Notes: a model not told the origin generated them from the sequence alone. A DNA stretch of 64,000 bases from Exilibacterium tricleocarpae (GCF_007004655.1 NZ_ML660092.1:124001-188000), one strand, 5' to 3'; positions 1 to 8,767 are shown, numbered from the stretch's first letter. Program-made: numbers and translations.

Positions 1-122
1 AGCGGTGTACTCAAGGGGATTGAGTGGGCGGCCGGCGGCCGTGTTCTTGTTGATTCAGGTCAACGTCGGGCGGGTATGCGCCTCTATACTGGCAGGACTC
101 TATCGAACCGGAGCGCATAATT

Positions 123-401
123 ATGAGTAACGATACCCTTGATAAACTACGTGAGGAGTTGGATGATCTGGGCGAGCGGTTGAAGCGCGAGCGCGATGAG
201 TTGCAGGTGAAACTAAACCTTGCCAAACTCGAGGCCCGCGAAGAGTGGGACGAGGCCGAGCACAAGTGGGAACACTTTAGAGCCAAGGCGGCGCGGGTGG
301 GTCGCGAGGCGGGCGAGGCGTCCAAAGAAGTCGGCGCAGCCGCCAGGTTGCTGGCTGAAGAAGTCAAAGAGGCGTACCGGCGGATCAGGAGGTTATTGTA
401 G
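123..401 (+). CDS. Small charged coiled-coil protein, function unknown
   Basis: A 92-residue protein dominated by Glu, Lys, Arg, Asp and Ala. Residues about 4-60 form a continuous amphipathic helix with heptad-like leucines (the LREELDDLGERLKRERDEL stretch), so a homo-oligomeric coiled coil is likely. There is no signal peptide, membrane segment or cysteine. A GGAG sequence lies 9 bases before the ATG. The gene stands alone, ahead of a periplasmic binding-protein-like gene on the same strand about 125 bases downstream. I do not recognise a family with a known function. The reading frame is credible because of its start signal and codon use, but the role cannot be inferred. Confidence 0.7.
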   Translation: MSNDTLDKLREELDDLGERLKRERDELQVKLNLAKLEAREEWDEAEHKWEHFRAKAARVGREAGEASKEVGAAARLLAEEVKEAYRRIRRLL

Positions 402-425
402 TATTGGTGAGTCGAGATAAGCCGC

Positions 426-441
426 GCGCCTGCGCAGGCGC
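426..441. repeat. 16-bp perfect palindrome
   Basis: GCGCCTGCGCAGGCGC is its own reverse complement. It lies between the coiled-coil gene and the binding-protein gene. It has no unpaired loop and no following T-run, so it is not a convincing terminator; it could be an operator or a repeat remnant. Confidence 0.4.
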
Positions 442-525
442 AGCAAACGCTTGGGAAAAAACGACGCACTCGGTATACTCATAAGCCGCGGTAACTCCAT
501 AAACCAACCCTGGTTCGATGACCTT

Positions 526-1320
526 ATGAGTCTTGCTTTTACCTCTCGGCGCAACGCGAGAATTGCCGCCGTGTGCGCCGGTGTGCTGATCAGTTTCTGC
601 CTGTCCCGCGCCGTTGCGGAAGAACGCTACCGCACCGGATATCCACACTTACCGCCGCTCAATTACTATGAAGATGGTGAGGTCAAAGGCATAGTCGCCG
701 GGCTGTTCGTCGACGTGATGACTGAAGCCGGTATCGATTACGAGGCCCGGCAGTATCCCACCAAGCGTTTCTACCACAATATCGCCTCGGGCAATATACA
801 GATAGGACTGTTCTCGAGGGCTGTTCCCGTGTATCGCGACAAGGTGATCTTTGCCCGACAGCCGGCCGTGCAGGTGCAGGGCCGCATCTACTGGCGCAAT
901 GGCAAGGCTGCGATCGGGACGATCCGGGATCTGAAAAACAAGCGCGTCGCCGTGTTTCTGGGGCTGGCCTACGGCGGCTACGACGACTATGTCACCAACC
1001 CCGAGCACGGCAACCAGGTGATAACTGTCAAGACCGCCGACCAGGCCATGCACCTGTTGGCCAGCGGCCGGGTGGACTATTTTCTCGGCCTGACAGTTGT
1101 TACCGACCGGCCGGTGCAGCGCCATGCTATCGAGAGCCTCGATTCCGTACAGTTCTTTCAGGCTGAGTTATTTTTTACGGTGCACAAAAGCGTGCCCGGT
1201 GCCGAGCGGCTGTTACAGCGGATGGTGGCGGCGCACCAGCGGCTGGTGGAGCGCGGTGAGGTTGATCGCGGCATTCGCTCTAAGCGGTCGCGCTCCGCAG
1301 TCGCCGGCGGCAGTAGCTGA
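526..1320 (+). CDS. Periplasmic solute-binding-like protein (SBP family 3 type)
   Basis: A 264-residue exported protein. The ATG at 526 is chosen over an upstream in-frame TTG at 451 because it places a normal signal peptide (SRRNAR followed by a hydrophobic stretch ending near SRAVA) at the N-terminus. The mature part resembles the bilobed fold of family 3 extracellular solute-binding proteins: an LPPLNYYEDGEVKGIVAGLF entry segment, the 'ASGNIQIGLFSRAVPV' region, and a DLKNKRVAVFLG second-lobe start. Proteins like this without a transporter operon are common in marine gammaproteobacteria and may sense amino acids or other small ligands. No permease or ATPase gene is adjacent, so transport is not established. 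Confidence 0.75.
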   Translation: MSLAFTSRRNARIAAVCAGVLISFCLSRAVAEERYRTGYPHLPPLNYYEDGEVKGIVAGLFVDVMTEAGIDYEARQYPTKRFYHNIASGNIQIGLFSRAVPVYRDKVIFARQPAVQVQGRIYWRNGKAAIGTIRDLKNKRVAVFLGLAYGGYDDYVTNPEHGNQVITVKTADQAMHLLASGRVDYFLGLTVVTDRPVQRHAIESLDSVQFFQAELFFTVHKSVPGAERLLQRMVAAHQRLVERGEVDRGIRSKRSRSAVAGGSS

Positions 1321-1404
1321 TGATCTGTGCCGGCCACAGGCGCAGCGCGTTATCGCGCTGCTGGTGACCTTGATTATGTGGTCGGGTGGCCCTGTCCCTG
1401 CCGG

Positions 1405-2838
1405 TCAGTCCCTATTGACCAGGCGGTAGATCGCCCCCCGTTGCGGCGAGCGCTGGTTGAGCAGGATATACAGATTGCCGTCGGGACCGCTGGCCACATC
1501 GCGAATGCGCCCCTGGTCTTTCAAGACAATCTCCTCGGCGATGACCTCTCCCTGTTCTGAAATCTCCAGGCGGTGCAACTGCTGCGCCGACAAGCTGCCG
1601 GCGAACAGGTGGTTTTTCCATTTCGGGAAGTTGCCGCCCTCGTAAAACTCTGTGCCGCATACCGCGATCGAGGGTACCCAGAAGTGTACGGGCTGCTCCA
1701 TGCCCGGTTTTTCGACCTTATCGGTAATGGGCGTGCCGCTGTAATTCATACCATAGGTGATTACCGGCCAGCCGTAGTTTTTACCCTTGCGGATCAGGTT
1801 GAGTTCGTCGCCGCCGCGCGGACCGTGCTCGGTCTCCCACAGCGCGCCGGTCACCGGGTGGCTGTCGAGCCCCTGGGGGTTGCGGTTGCCGTAGGTCCAG
1901 ATGCTGGCGTAGGCCGGCTTGCCGTCGAAAGTCTTACCGACAAAGGGGTTATCTTTGGGAATGCGCCCGTCGTCGTGGAGCCTGTGGATTTTGCCGTAGG
2001 GCCGGGTTAAATCCTGGGCCATGTCCTGGGCGCCGCGGTCGCCGATACCGAAAAACAGATAGCCGTCTTTAAATACCAGGCGCACGCCGAAGTGCACTCT
2101 GGAACGGTTGTGAAATTCCGGGGGGGCGCGAAAGATATCCTCCTGGTCCACCCAGCGGTCCCCTTTAATCCGCCCGCGCACCACTGCGGTCATCCCTCTG
2201 CCGGCTGCGCCGCTTTCGCTGTAGGCGAGATAGACCCATTGATTATCGGGGTAATCGGGATGCAGCTTAACGTCGAGCAGGCCGCCCTGGCCGTGCTGCC
2301 AGACTTTGGGTGTGTTTTTAATCGGGGTGCGCTTACCGTCTTTGAAATGCCACAGTACGCCGTCGCGCTGGGTGGCGATCATGGCGCCGTCCGGGAAAAA
2401 ATCCAGCGCCCACAGAATACCGGTACCTTCGCCCATCCGTTCCAAACTGAAGTTGTGGTGTTGGGTCTTGAACACGCCTTTATCGGGTTGCAGGCGCCGG
2501 GCCAGGGTTGTGCTGGCAGCCGCCTGTTTCGCTTCACGCATCAGGATCACCAGGGCGCGAATTTGCTCCTCGCTCAGGGTGGCGCCAAAGCCGGGCATAC
2601 CGCCATCTTCGATACCGTCGCGGATAACTTTGGTAATGGCGGCGTTGGAAGACCCGTAGCGCCACTGGCCGTCGATCAAGGAACCGCCCTGGCCGCCATT
2701 GAGGTCGGCGCCGTGGCAACTGGCGCAGTTGGCGTCATAGATGTCTTTAACCGCGCCGGAGACAATACGATTTTGCGCCAGAGCCGGCGCACTCAAGACT
2801 AACAGACAAAGCAGTGTGGTGATCGACAGATTTTTCAT
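1405..2838 (-). CDS. PQQ-dependent aldose sugar dehydrogenase with N-terminal cytochrome c domain
   Basis: A 477-residue exported protein. A signal peptide (residues 1-21, ending APALA) is followed by a c-type cytochrome domain with the haem-binding motif CASCH at 38-42 and a likely axial Met at 80 (GGMPGF). From about residue 130 to the end is a six-bladed glucose/sorbosone dehydrogenase domain, shown by segments such as GGLLDVKLHPDYPDNQWVYL, HFGVRLVFKDGYLFFGIGDR and YGNRNPQGLDSHP. Family members oxidise aldoses in the periplasm with PQQ; the fused haem domain would pass electrons towards the respiratory chain. No PQQ biosynthesis genes are in the window. The gene lies next to the redox regulator pair regBA on the same strand, with about 100 bases between. 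The sugar substrate cannot be told from sequence. Confidence 0.88.
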   Translation of the reverse strand: MKNLSITTLLCLLVLSAPALAQNRIVSGAVKDIYDANCASCHGADLNGGQGGSLIDGQWRYGSSNAAITKVIRDGIEDGGMPGFGATLSEEQIRALVILMREAKQAAASTTLARRLQPDKGVFKTQHHNFSLERMGEGTGILWALDFFPDGAMIATQRDGVLWHFKDGKRTPIKNTPKVWQHGQGGLLDVKLHPDYPDNQWVYLAYSESGAAGRGMTAVVRGRIKGDRWVDQEDIFRAPPEFHNRSRVHFGVRLVFKDGYLFFGIGDRGAQDMAQDLTRPYGKIHRLHDDGRIPKDNPFVGKTFDGKPAYASIWTYGNRNPQGLDSHPVTGALWETEHGPRGGDELNLIRKGKNYGWPVITYGMNYSGTPITDKVEKPGMEQPVHFWVPSIAVCGTEFYEGGNFPKWKNHLFAGSLSAQQLHRLEISEQGEVIAEEIVLKDQGRIRDVASGPDGNLYILLNQRSPQRGAIYRLVNRD

Positions 2839-2935
2839 TGGGTGGCGCCTTCCCCTGTTTTAGGTAATGGGTTGGAGGTCTCCCACTTTACTATGCCGGC
2901 GGCGCAATTCAACTGTCGAGGTGGCGGCCCCTGCG

Positions 2936-3484
2936 CTAATGCCTGACCGGCCGCTTTTGCAACTTGCGCTGCAGCGTGCGCCTATGCATACCCAGCGCCC
3001 GTGCGGTTGCGGAGATATTGCCGTCGTGTTCGGCCAGCACTTTTTGAATATGTTCCCACTCGAGGCGATCGACCGATGGCGGGCGATGGGTGATTGCCGT
3101 ATCCGGATTGCCGCCGACGGCGTCGAAGGCGGCCAGTATCTCATCGGTATCGGCGGGTTTGCACAGGTAGTTCACGGCGCCGAGCTTAATGGCTTCAACG
3201 GCGGTGGTGATGCTGGAGTAGCCGGTAAGCATCACGATGGCGAGCGAGGGCTGCACTTGTTTCAGGGTGGGGATCAATTGCAGGCCGGATTCGCGGGCAA
3301 TTTTCAGATCGACAATCGCCTTGTCGACGGCTTGCTCCTCCAGCGCCGCTATCGCGTCGGTGCCGTTGGCGGCGGTGACGATGTGGTAACCGCGTCGGCC
3401 CAGGGCCCGGGACAGTACGCGCGTAAACACTTCGTCGTCATCGATGATCAACAGTGTTTGATTCGAGTGCGGTTCAGTGTGCAT
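2936..3484 (-). CDS. regA: RegA/ActR/PrrA-type redox response regulator
   Basis: A 182-residue response regulator. The receiver domain (about 10-125) has the acidic pair IIDDDE at 14-18, the phospho-acceptor Asp59 in AIVDLKI, and the LTGYSS and CKPAD switch/lysine motifs. A Fis-type helix-turn-helix occupies the C-terminus (VLAEHDGNISATARALGMH and following basic residues). This short receiver-linker-HTH layout and the HTH sequence are typical of RegA/PrrA/ActR, which in proteobacteria activates genes of respiration and redox balance. The start codon lies inside the end of regB (11-base overlap), so the two are translationally coupled. The sugar dehydrogenase downstream might be a target; that is inference. 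Confidence 0.88.
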   Translation of the reverse strand: MHTEPHSNQTLLIIDDDEVFTRVLSRALGRRGYHIVTAANGTDAIAALEEQAVDKAIVDLKIARESGLQLIPTLKQVQPSLAIVMLTGYSSITTAVEAIKLGAVNYLCKPADTDEILAAFDAVGGNPDTAITHRPPSVDRLEWEHIQKVLAEHDGNISATARALGMHRRTLQRKLQKRPVRH

Positions 3485-4787
3485 AGTGTGGTGCCGGCGC
3501 CGAGGCCGTCTCCGTGGGTGCCAGCGCCAGGCGCAGCTCCGTCAATGTGCCGCCGCCCTCGCGATTGTAAAGTTTTACGGTGCCGTTGTAGCGCGACAGT
3601 GTGGCGTGGGTCAGAAACAGGCCGAGCCCCAAACCTTTGCCCTTACTGGTGAGAAAGGGTTTGCCCAACTGGTCGGCCAGTTCTACCGGCACGCCCTTGC
3701 CGCGATCGCCAATATCGATGCACAACTGCTGCTCGGTCCAGTCGATGTCCACCTCGACCTGCTCGGGGCTGGCATCGGCGGCGTTGTTCAGCAGGTTGAT
3801 AATAGACTGATCAACGGTGGGGTGAATACTTGCCTCGCGATCGCCGCCAGTGGCATTAAAACGGATTTTTGCCTTGACATCCGGGCGCATCAGCAGCCAT
3901 TTGTCGATAAGCTGATTGCAGTAGGCGCGCAGTGAGCGCGGTCCGTCACCGCTGGCCTGGCCGGCTTGTCGCACCAGTTGATGCAGCGTGTCGCGGCAGT
4001 GGTCAACCTGGGATTGCAGCAGGGCCAGGTCATCGTTGAGCGACCGATTGTCCCGGTAGTCGGCCCGCATTTCGGCCAGCAGGACTTTGATCGTGGACAG
4101 GGGCGTGCCCAGTTCGTGGGCGGTGCCGGCGGCGAGAGTGGCGACCGCCATCAATTGTTCATCGCGCAGGTTGTCTTCGCGGTGAGCCGCCAACTGCGCC
4201 TCCTGTTCCCGCAGCGCCGCCGCCATTTTTACGACAAAGTAGGTGATCAGCCCGGCGCTGACAACAAAGTTGAGCCACATGCCGATGATATGCAGGTTGA
4301 GTTCGCCGCCGGCGTGGTGATGCCCGCTCGGCGGGGCCAACTCGGCAATGGGCAGGCTGTAAAACAACAGGCCACTGTAAGCGGCCAGGGAAAGCAGGGC
4401 CACGATCCAGGTGTAGTGCCAGGCCAGGGTGGCGGCGGAAATACTCAGGGGTACCAGGTAGTAGGAGACAAAGGGGTTGCCGGCGCCGCCGCTGAAATAC
4501 AGCAGCAGGGTGACGCTGGCGATATCGATGACGATCTGGCCGAAGAATTCTCCCTCGGTTACCGGCCATGAGCGGCCCAGGCGCACCAGTGTCAGTGTGC
4601 TGATAATGGTGAGTCCGGCCAGAATCAAGGTCAGGGTGGCGTAGGGCAGGGGTAGCTGGCGACTGAAGTGGGCGAAGGCAATCGCCGCCAGCAGCGAGAC
4701 GACCAGGACGCTGCGAATGGCCAGCAGTCGGCGCAGGTTTTGCTTGGGAGCGGACAGGGCGAGGGGTAGCTTCGACATGCTGGCCAT
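3474..4787 (-). CDS. regB: RegB/PrrB-type redox-sensing histidine kinase
   Basis: A 437-residue membrane kinase. Several hydrophobic segments fill residues about 20-190. They contain the RegB signature GGAGNPF at 100-106, the quinone-binding loop in RegB proteins. The H-box (AAGTAHELGTPLSTIKVL) puts the phospho-accepting His at 224. Cys264 (QVDHCRDTL) lies one position from the redox-active Cys265 reported for RegB of Rhodobacter, and His224 is likewise offset by one from His225. The ATPase domain has the N-box INLLNNAADAS, and GDRGKGVP and GKGLGLGLFLTH. The protein should autophosphorylate in response to quinone/oxygen state and phosphorylate RegA, encoded immediately downstream. An alternative Met is at residue 4. 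Confidence 0.9.
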   Translation of the reverse strand: MASMSKLPLALSAPKQNLRRLLAIRSVLVVSLLAAIAFAHFSRQLPLPYATLTLILAGLTIISTLTLVRLGRSWPVTEGEFFGQIVIDIASVTLLLYFSGGAGNPFVSYYLVPLSISAATLAWHYTWIVALLSLAAYSGLLFYSLPIAELAPPSGHHHAGGELNLHIIGMWLNFVVSAGLITYFVVKMAAALREQEAQLAAHREDNLRDEQLMAVATLAAGTAHELGTPLSTIKVLLAEMRADYRDNRSLNDDLALLQSQVDHCRDTLHQLVRQAGQASGDGPRSLRAYCNQLIDKWLLMRPDVKAKIRFNATGGDREASIHPTVDQSIINLLNNAADASPEQVEVDIDWTEQQLCIDIGDRGKGVPVELADQLGKPFLTSKGKGLGLGLFLTHATLSRYNGTVKLYNREGGGTLTELRLALAPTETASAPAPHYAH

Positions 4788-4857
4788 GATAATCGCAGGC
4801 GCGTAAAAACGCGACGGTTTGGCGGTCTATCATAGGTGTAGCGCGGCGGGCGCGGAA

Positions 4858-4874
4858 TGTGGCACATTGTCACA
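4858..4874. promoter_or_regulatory. Palindromic operator-like site in the regB / MBL-lipoprotein divergent spacer
   Basis: TGTGGCACATTGTCACA has TGTG/CACA ends and is nearly symmetric around its centre. It resembles a CRP/FNR-superfamily half-site pair but with a 7-base instead of 6-base gap and one imperfect arm. It sits about 70 bases upstream of regB and 140 bases upstream of the divergent lipoprotein gene. Confidence 0.3.
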
Positions 4875-5014
4875 GCGCGAGCGGTTGGGGTGGCGTGCCG
4901 GTGTTGTAGTACGGCCGCTCTGTCGGTGGCTGGCGGGGCCGGTTCCTGTGTGGTGGGAGTGCGACGAGTGATTGTCAGTGCGGCCTCTGTGGTGAGGACG
5001 ATGGGGTGGATGAG

Positions 5015-6088
5015 ATGGCCGTAAAATGGCGTTTTTTGCTGGGCGGGACACTGGTGTTGTGCATGCTCTGGGCCTGCTCGTCAGTGCCCGGTTATCGCGG
5101 GCCGGTCAGCGAGAATTTTGACGGCGAGCGCTTTCGCAACCTGGCGCCGGAATACCGGGAGAAGTCGCTGGGTGACCTGCTCAGGTGGGTGTTCAACCGC
5201 GAGCGCGAGGAACAGTGGCGATGGTTACCGCTCGAAGCCGGACCCGCGCTGCCGCCGGCGCGGGTGCGCGAGGGGTTGACGGTGACGTTTATTAATCACG
5301 CCACGGTACTGGTGCAGGTGGACGGCATCAATATCCTCACCGATCCCATCTGGTCGCACCGCACCAGCCCGGTAAGCTGGTTGGGTCCGCAGCGCTACCA
5401 CGACCCCGGTGTGCGCTTTGAGGACTTGCCGCCGATCGATTATGTCGTGATCAGCCACAATCACTACGACCATATGGACCTGCCGAGCCTGCAGCGTCTC
5501 TGGGAGCGCGATCAGCCGACGGTGGTGGCGGGGCTGGGCAACCGCAAGTTGCTGGCCGGGGCGGGCATTGAAAAGGTGGTGGAGCTGGACTGGTGGCAAC
5601 CCCTGGCAGTGAATGGGCAGCTCACGATCCACGGCGTGCCTGCACAGCACTGGTCGACCCGAACCCGGTTGGATACGAATCGTACGCTGTGGATGGGTTA
5701 TGTATTTGCCTCCAGCGAGGGGCCGATCCTGTTTGCCGGCGACACCGGTCTCGGGCCCCACTTTGCGTTGATCAACGAGCGCTTCGGACCCATGCAGTTG
5801 TCACTGTTGCCTATCGGCGCCTATTTGCCCCGCTGGTTTATGCGCGATAATCATTTGTCGCCGGCCGACGCGCTGGAGGCGCACCGGATTTTACAGTCGC
5901 GCCAGAGCATGGCCATCCATTTTGGCACTTTTCCCCTGGGTGACGACGGCCAGACGGCGACCGTCGCCCGCATGCTCGAGGTGCGCGACCGGGCCGGGCT
6001 GGCGGCGGAGGTTTTCTGGGTACCTGTGCCGGGCGGTATCTACGGGGTTGGTGCGCAACTGGTCAGCTTGCACGCATCCTATCGGTAG
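5015..6088 (+). CDS. Metallo-beta-lactamase-fold hydrolase, predicted lipoprotein (UlaG/NAPE-PLD-like)
   Basis: About 357 residues from the ATG at 5015; an in-frame GTG at 5006 is possible. The N-terminus is a lipoprotein signal with lipobox LWAC before SSVPGYRG. The catalytic core has FINHATVLVQ, the metal-binding HxHxDH motif as SHNHYDHMD, and later FAGDTGLG and AIHFGTF, as in the UlaG/NAPE-phospholipase D branch of the superfamily. Such proteins bind two metal ions and hydrolyse phosphodiester or related bonds; NAPE-PLD acts on N-acyl phospholipids. The substrate here is unknown, and an envelope-located role is inferred from the lipobox. It is transcribed divergently from regB and has no operon partner. 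Confidence 0.82.
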   Translation: MAVKWRFLLGGTLVLCMLWACSSVPGYRGPVSENFDGERFRNLAPEYREKSLGDLLRWVFNREREEQWRWLPLEAGPALPPARVREGLTVTFINHATVLVQVDGINILTDPIWSHRTSPVSWLGPQRYHDPGVRFEDLPPIDYVVISHNHYDHMDLPSLQRLWERDQPTVVAGLGNRKLLAGAGIEKVVELDWWQPLAVNGQLTIHGVPAQHWSTRTRLDTNRTLWMGYVFASSEGPILFAGDTGLGPHFALINERFGPMQLSLLPIGAYLPRWFMRDNHLSPADALEAHRILQSRQSMAIHFGTFPLGDDGQTATVARMLEVRDRAGLAAEVFWVPVPGGIYGVGAQLVSLHASYR

Positions 6089-6438
6089 TGAGGCCTGTGG
6101 CTCGGGCTGGGATCGAACCTACCTCAGCCATATCGGCTCAGGTGTCCGGCCCTCTGCTCTATAAGTCCTTGTCAAGTGAGTGCCATCCAGCGCGGGCCGC
6201 GCCGATACAGGGTATTTTCAGGACTTCCGGTAGTGGAGCCTCTGCGGGCCGGGGCCGCTTGCTACTACACTTCTCTTTTGGCTCAAGGTTTTAGTGTGGG
6301 GCTGAAAAACACCCTGCACCGACACATCCCCGGCTGGAAAGATCACTGCGACTGACAATCTGCGCCGGGATCAGACCTGGGAAATGTTATACTCCCGCCT
6401 TTTTGGCGGCTGACCAGGTTCAGACGGTAAGGAATTCT
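6089..6438. other. 350-base spacer before the MATE gene
   Basis: The stretch lacks a convincing gene. Near 6110-6121 is GGATCGAACC, which on the minus strand reads like a tRNA T-arm, but no acceptor stem or anticodon arm can be built around it. At 6388-6393 is TATACT, a possible -10 box without a good -35. A small hairpin CCGCC-TTTTT-GGCGG (6395-6409) follows it and lies in the leader of the MATE transcript. Confidence 0.4.
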
Positions 6439-7812
6439 ATGGCGCCTACCCTGCATGCGACCCTGACTCAGGGGTCGGTACCCCGGCATTTATACAATAT
6501 GGCCCTGCCGATGGTCTGGGCGCTGCTGGCTACCATGTCTTACAACGCGGCCGATACCTTCTTTGTCGCCCAACTCGGGGTGCAGGAGCTGGCAGCGATC
6601 GGCTACACCTTCCCGGTGGTGATGGTGCTCACCAGTATCGCTATTGGTCTCGGGGCCGGCACTTCGTCCGCTGTTGCGCGGGCTATCGGCAGCGGTGACC
6701 AGAGCCTGACCCGGCGCCTCGCCACCGATGGGGTCAGTCTCACCTTTATTATCGCTGTCGCCGTGAGTCTGCTTGGGTGGTTGACTATCGATCCCCTGTT
6801 TACCGCCCAGGGCGCCTCGCCGGAGCTGTTGCCGCTGATTCGTGAATATATGAGTATCTGGTACCTGAGCGCGCCGTTTTTACTGGTGCCGATGGTCGCC
6901 ATGGCATCGATGCGGGCTATGGGGCTGAGCCATATCCAGGCTTATATCATGATGGGTGGCGCTGTGCTGAATGTGGTGTTGGACCCGCTGTTGATTTTCG
7001 GCTTGGCCGGCTTTCCGCGCCTGGAGCTACAGGGCGCGGCACTGGCTACCCTGTTCACTCGCCTGATTACCCTGATTGCGGCGGTGTATGTGCTGCAGGT
7101 GCGCATGCATATACTGGTCAGCCCGCTGGTGCGACTGCGTACTATCTATGAGTCCTGGAAGGCCATACTGCATATCGGGGCGCCGGCGATGGTGACCAAT
7201 GTCATTATCCCCCTGGCCAGTTTTGTGGTGGTTTATTTTATCTCCCAGTACGGTGACGCCGCAGTGGCCGGTTACAGTGTGGCAGTGCGGATAGAGCCGA
7301 TCGCACTGATCGTGTTCTACGCCCTGTCCGGTATTGTGGGGCCGTTTTGCGGGCAGAATCTCGGCGCCGGGCGTCGCGACCGCCTGTTTGAGGTGCTGCG
7401 GGTCTTCACCCTGTTTTGCCTCGGGTTCGGTGTGCTGGTGGCGGTGCTGTTGTGGTTGGTGGGTGAACCCATCGCCGCCCTGTTTAGTGATTCCGATACG
7501 GTGTTGCCCGTCGCCGTGCTGTATTTGTCCATTGTGCCGATCAGCTACGGCGCTTACGGGATCGTGATGGCCGTCAACGCCGCCTTTAACGGCCTGGGTA
7601 TGCCCATTCCCGGGCTGGTGATTTCTTTTCTGCGGGTGGCCGGTATCTTCCTGCCGTTGGCCTGGGTCTTGATGGCCCAGTTCGGCCTGATGGGATTGTT
7701 TGTGGCGACGGCCCTGACCAATCTCCTGGTCGGCGCGATTGCCTACCTCTGGCTGCGTGCCCGGTTGCGGGGGCTGCCGGCGCCGGCCAAGGCCGATACT
7801 GTGGCCGCCTGA
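6439..7812 (+). CDS. MATE family multidrug/metabolite exporter
   Basis: About 457 residues with twelve hydrophobic segments in two homologous halves, as in MATE cation-coupled exporters. The N-terminal half has the characteristic MALPMVWALLATMSYNAADTFFVAQLG entry helix (only part quoted by family: P...D.FFV), and LGAGTSSAVARAIGSGD follows helix 2. The second half repeats the pattern with GIVGPFCGQNLGAGRRDR. The ATG at 6439 is preferred to an upstream TTG at 6403 because AAGGA lies 5 bases before it. The protein sits in the inner membrane; the exported compound cannot be predicted. The gene appears monocistronic. Confidence 0.88.
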   Translation: MAPTLHATLTQGSVPRHLYNMALPMVWALLATMSYNAADTFFVAQLGVQELAAIGYTFPVVMVLTSIAIGLGAGTSSAVARAIGSGDQSLTRRLATDGVSLTFIIAVAVSLLGWLTIDPLFTAQGASPELLPLIREYMSIWYLSAPFLLVPMVAMASMRAMGLSHIQAYIMMGGAVLNVVLDPLLIFGLAGFPRLELQGAALATLFTRLITLIAAVYVLQVRMHILVSPLVRLRTIYESWKAILHIGAPAMVTNVIIPLASFVVVYFISQYGDAAVAGYSVAVRIEPIALIVFYALSGIVGPFCGQNLGAGRRDRLFEVLRVFTLFCLGFGVLVAVLLWLVGEPIAALFSDSDTVLPVAVLYLSIVPISYGAYGIVMAVNAAFNGLGMPIPGLVISFLRVAGIFLPLAWVLMAQFGLMGLFVATALTNLLVGAIAYLWLRARLRGLPAPAKADTVAA

Positions 7813-7894
7813 TTTAATGTGTCGCTACCGTTCTTTTCACGCTAGCCCCTGATGTCGGGATTGTTATTACCTCGAGTGAAATGAGCGGGGGCTG

Positions 7895-7924
7895 CCCTTT
7901 TAAGTGTGGCCCTTTTAAGTGTGC
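7895..7924. repeat. 15-bp tandem direct repeat x2 downstream of the MATE gene
   Basis: CCCTTTTAAGTGTGG (7895-7909) is followed directly by CCCTTTTAAGTGTGC (7910-7924), one mismatch. It starts 83 bases after the MATE stop codon. Confidence 0.85.
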
Positions 7925-8212
7925 TTTTTGGGGCCAGTGGCCAAATGGTCTGAATCGCTCATGCTTCGCTGGACTTGCCGCCATGCCGTCAAGCCGAGCC
8001 CGGAAAGTTTAAAGAATGTTGGCTATTGGCACTGTAGGTACCGATAGCGTCTTTGTTTTAAATCATACCGGTTTAAGTATGCTTGTTTTTGCAGCGTTTA
8101 GCGCCGTAAATAGAGGGCGTCGCAAACTGTTTTTATATACATTTATATTTACTTTCACTGATTTTAGTCAATTTAAAAGTTTACCAAACAAAGCTAAATG
8201 TCAACTTTTTTG

Positions 8213-8241
8213 TTGACTCAATGTGTTTTTAGGTATATAAA
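8213..8241 (+). promoter_or_regulatory. Sigma-70-like promoter of the mobile mystery A/B operon
   Basis: TTGACT (8213-8218) and TATAAA (8236-8241) are separated by exactly 17 bases, close to the sigma-70 consensus. The predicted start is near 8248, about 37 bases before the ATG of the first gene. Confidence 0.65.
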
Positions 8242-8256
8242 AATGTATTCGAATTT

Positions 8257-8272
8257 TGTGTGCCTGTACACA
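8257..8272. promoter_or_regulatory. Inverted repeat between promoter and start codon, candidate operator
   Basis: TGTGT-GCCTGT-ACACA is a 5-bp inverted repeat with a 6-base centre lying just downstream of the promoter and just before the AAAGG ribosome site (8274-8278). The first gene product has a helix-turn-helix, so autoregulation through this site is plausible but unproven. Confidence 0.35.
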
Positions 8273-8284
8273 TAAAGGTTGACA

Positions 8285-8767
8285 ATGAGCATAGAAAAGA
8301 TAGTTGCCAAGCAATATCGAGACAAAGTTAACCAAGCCGTAAGCCAATTTGGTAGCTTGGCTATGCTCCCTAACTACGGGCTTCCACAGGAAGGCTGGTT
8401 GCGCACTGTCAGAACGGCGCTTGGTATGTCAGGTACGCAACTGGCTAAAAAGCTTGGCGTTACCAAAGCCAGAATATCCAAAGCTGAGCAAGATGAGCCC
8501 CATGGCAGCGTCACACTGAAAACCATGCAGACCATGGCAGCGGCGATGGGCTGCAAATTTGTGTATGCGATTGTACCAAGACAAAATGTAGAAGATGTGA
8601 TCAAAGAGCGTGCCATTGAGAAAGCGCGCGCGCAGGTCAAGGCCGCATCTACTCATATGGCGCTTGAAGCGCAGTCATTGAGTAAAGACCAGCTTGAGTA
8701 TGAGATTGAGCGTGTAGCCGCGCAAATCATGGATAAGATACCGTCAGACTTTTGGAATGATGAATGA
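8285..8767 (+). CDS. Mobile mystery protein A (HTH antitoxin-like)
   Basis: 160 residues from the ATG at 8285 (AAAGG 6 bases upstream). Residues about 40-70 form an XRE-type helix-turn-helix (RTALGMSGTQLAKKLGVTKA followed by RISKAEQDE). The remainder matches the family named 'mobile mystery protein A', which always pairs with a Fic-domain protein B and is found sporadically on plasmids and in genomic islands. The stop overlaps the start of the B gene by four bases (ATGA), so the pair is translationally coupled. By position and domain content it is the likely DNA-binding antitoxin/regulator. Codon use and base composition are more AT-rich than in the flanking genes. Confidence 0.85.
   Translation: MSIEKIVAKQYRDKVNQAVSQFGSLAMLPNYGLPQEGWLRTVRTALGMSGTQLAKKLGVTKARISKAEQDEPHGSVTLKTMQTMAAAMGCKFVYAIVPRQNVEDVIKERAIEKARAQVKAASTHMALEAQSLSKDQLEYEIERVAAQIMDKIPSDFWNDE

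Larger units (their letters stand above)
7813..8284. other. AT-rich spacer preceding the mobile mystery cassette
   Basis: About 470 bases. The first part resembles the surrounding chromosome and holds a 15-bp direct repeat (7895-7924). From about 7990 to 8280 base composition drops sharply to AT-rich, with many A/T runs, unlike the flanking genes. This suggests that the downstream two-gene cassette arrived by transfer and that its left junction lies near 7950-8000. A short open frame at 8016-8216 has no start signal or family resemblance and is not called. Confidence 0.5.

Noticed and set aside
6105-6180. tRNA gene on the minus strand
   Set aside because: Only a T-arm-like GGTTCGATCC is present; the acceptor stem does not pair, and no anticodon arm fits. 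At most a degenerate fragment.
8016-8216. 66-residue frame in the AT-rich patch
   Set aside because: No ribosome site, low-complexity Phe/Leu-rich sequence, no recognisable family; the region is better explained as a promoter-proximal spacer.
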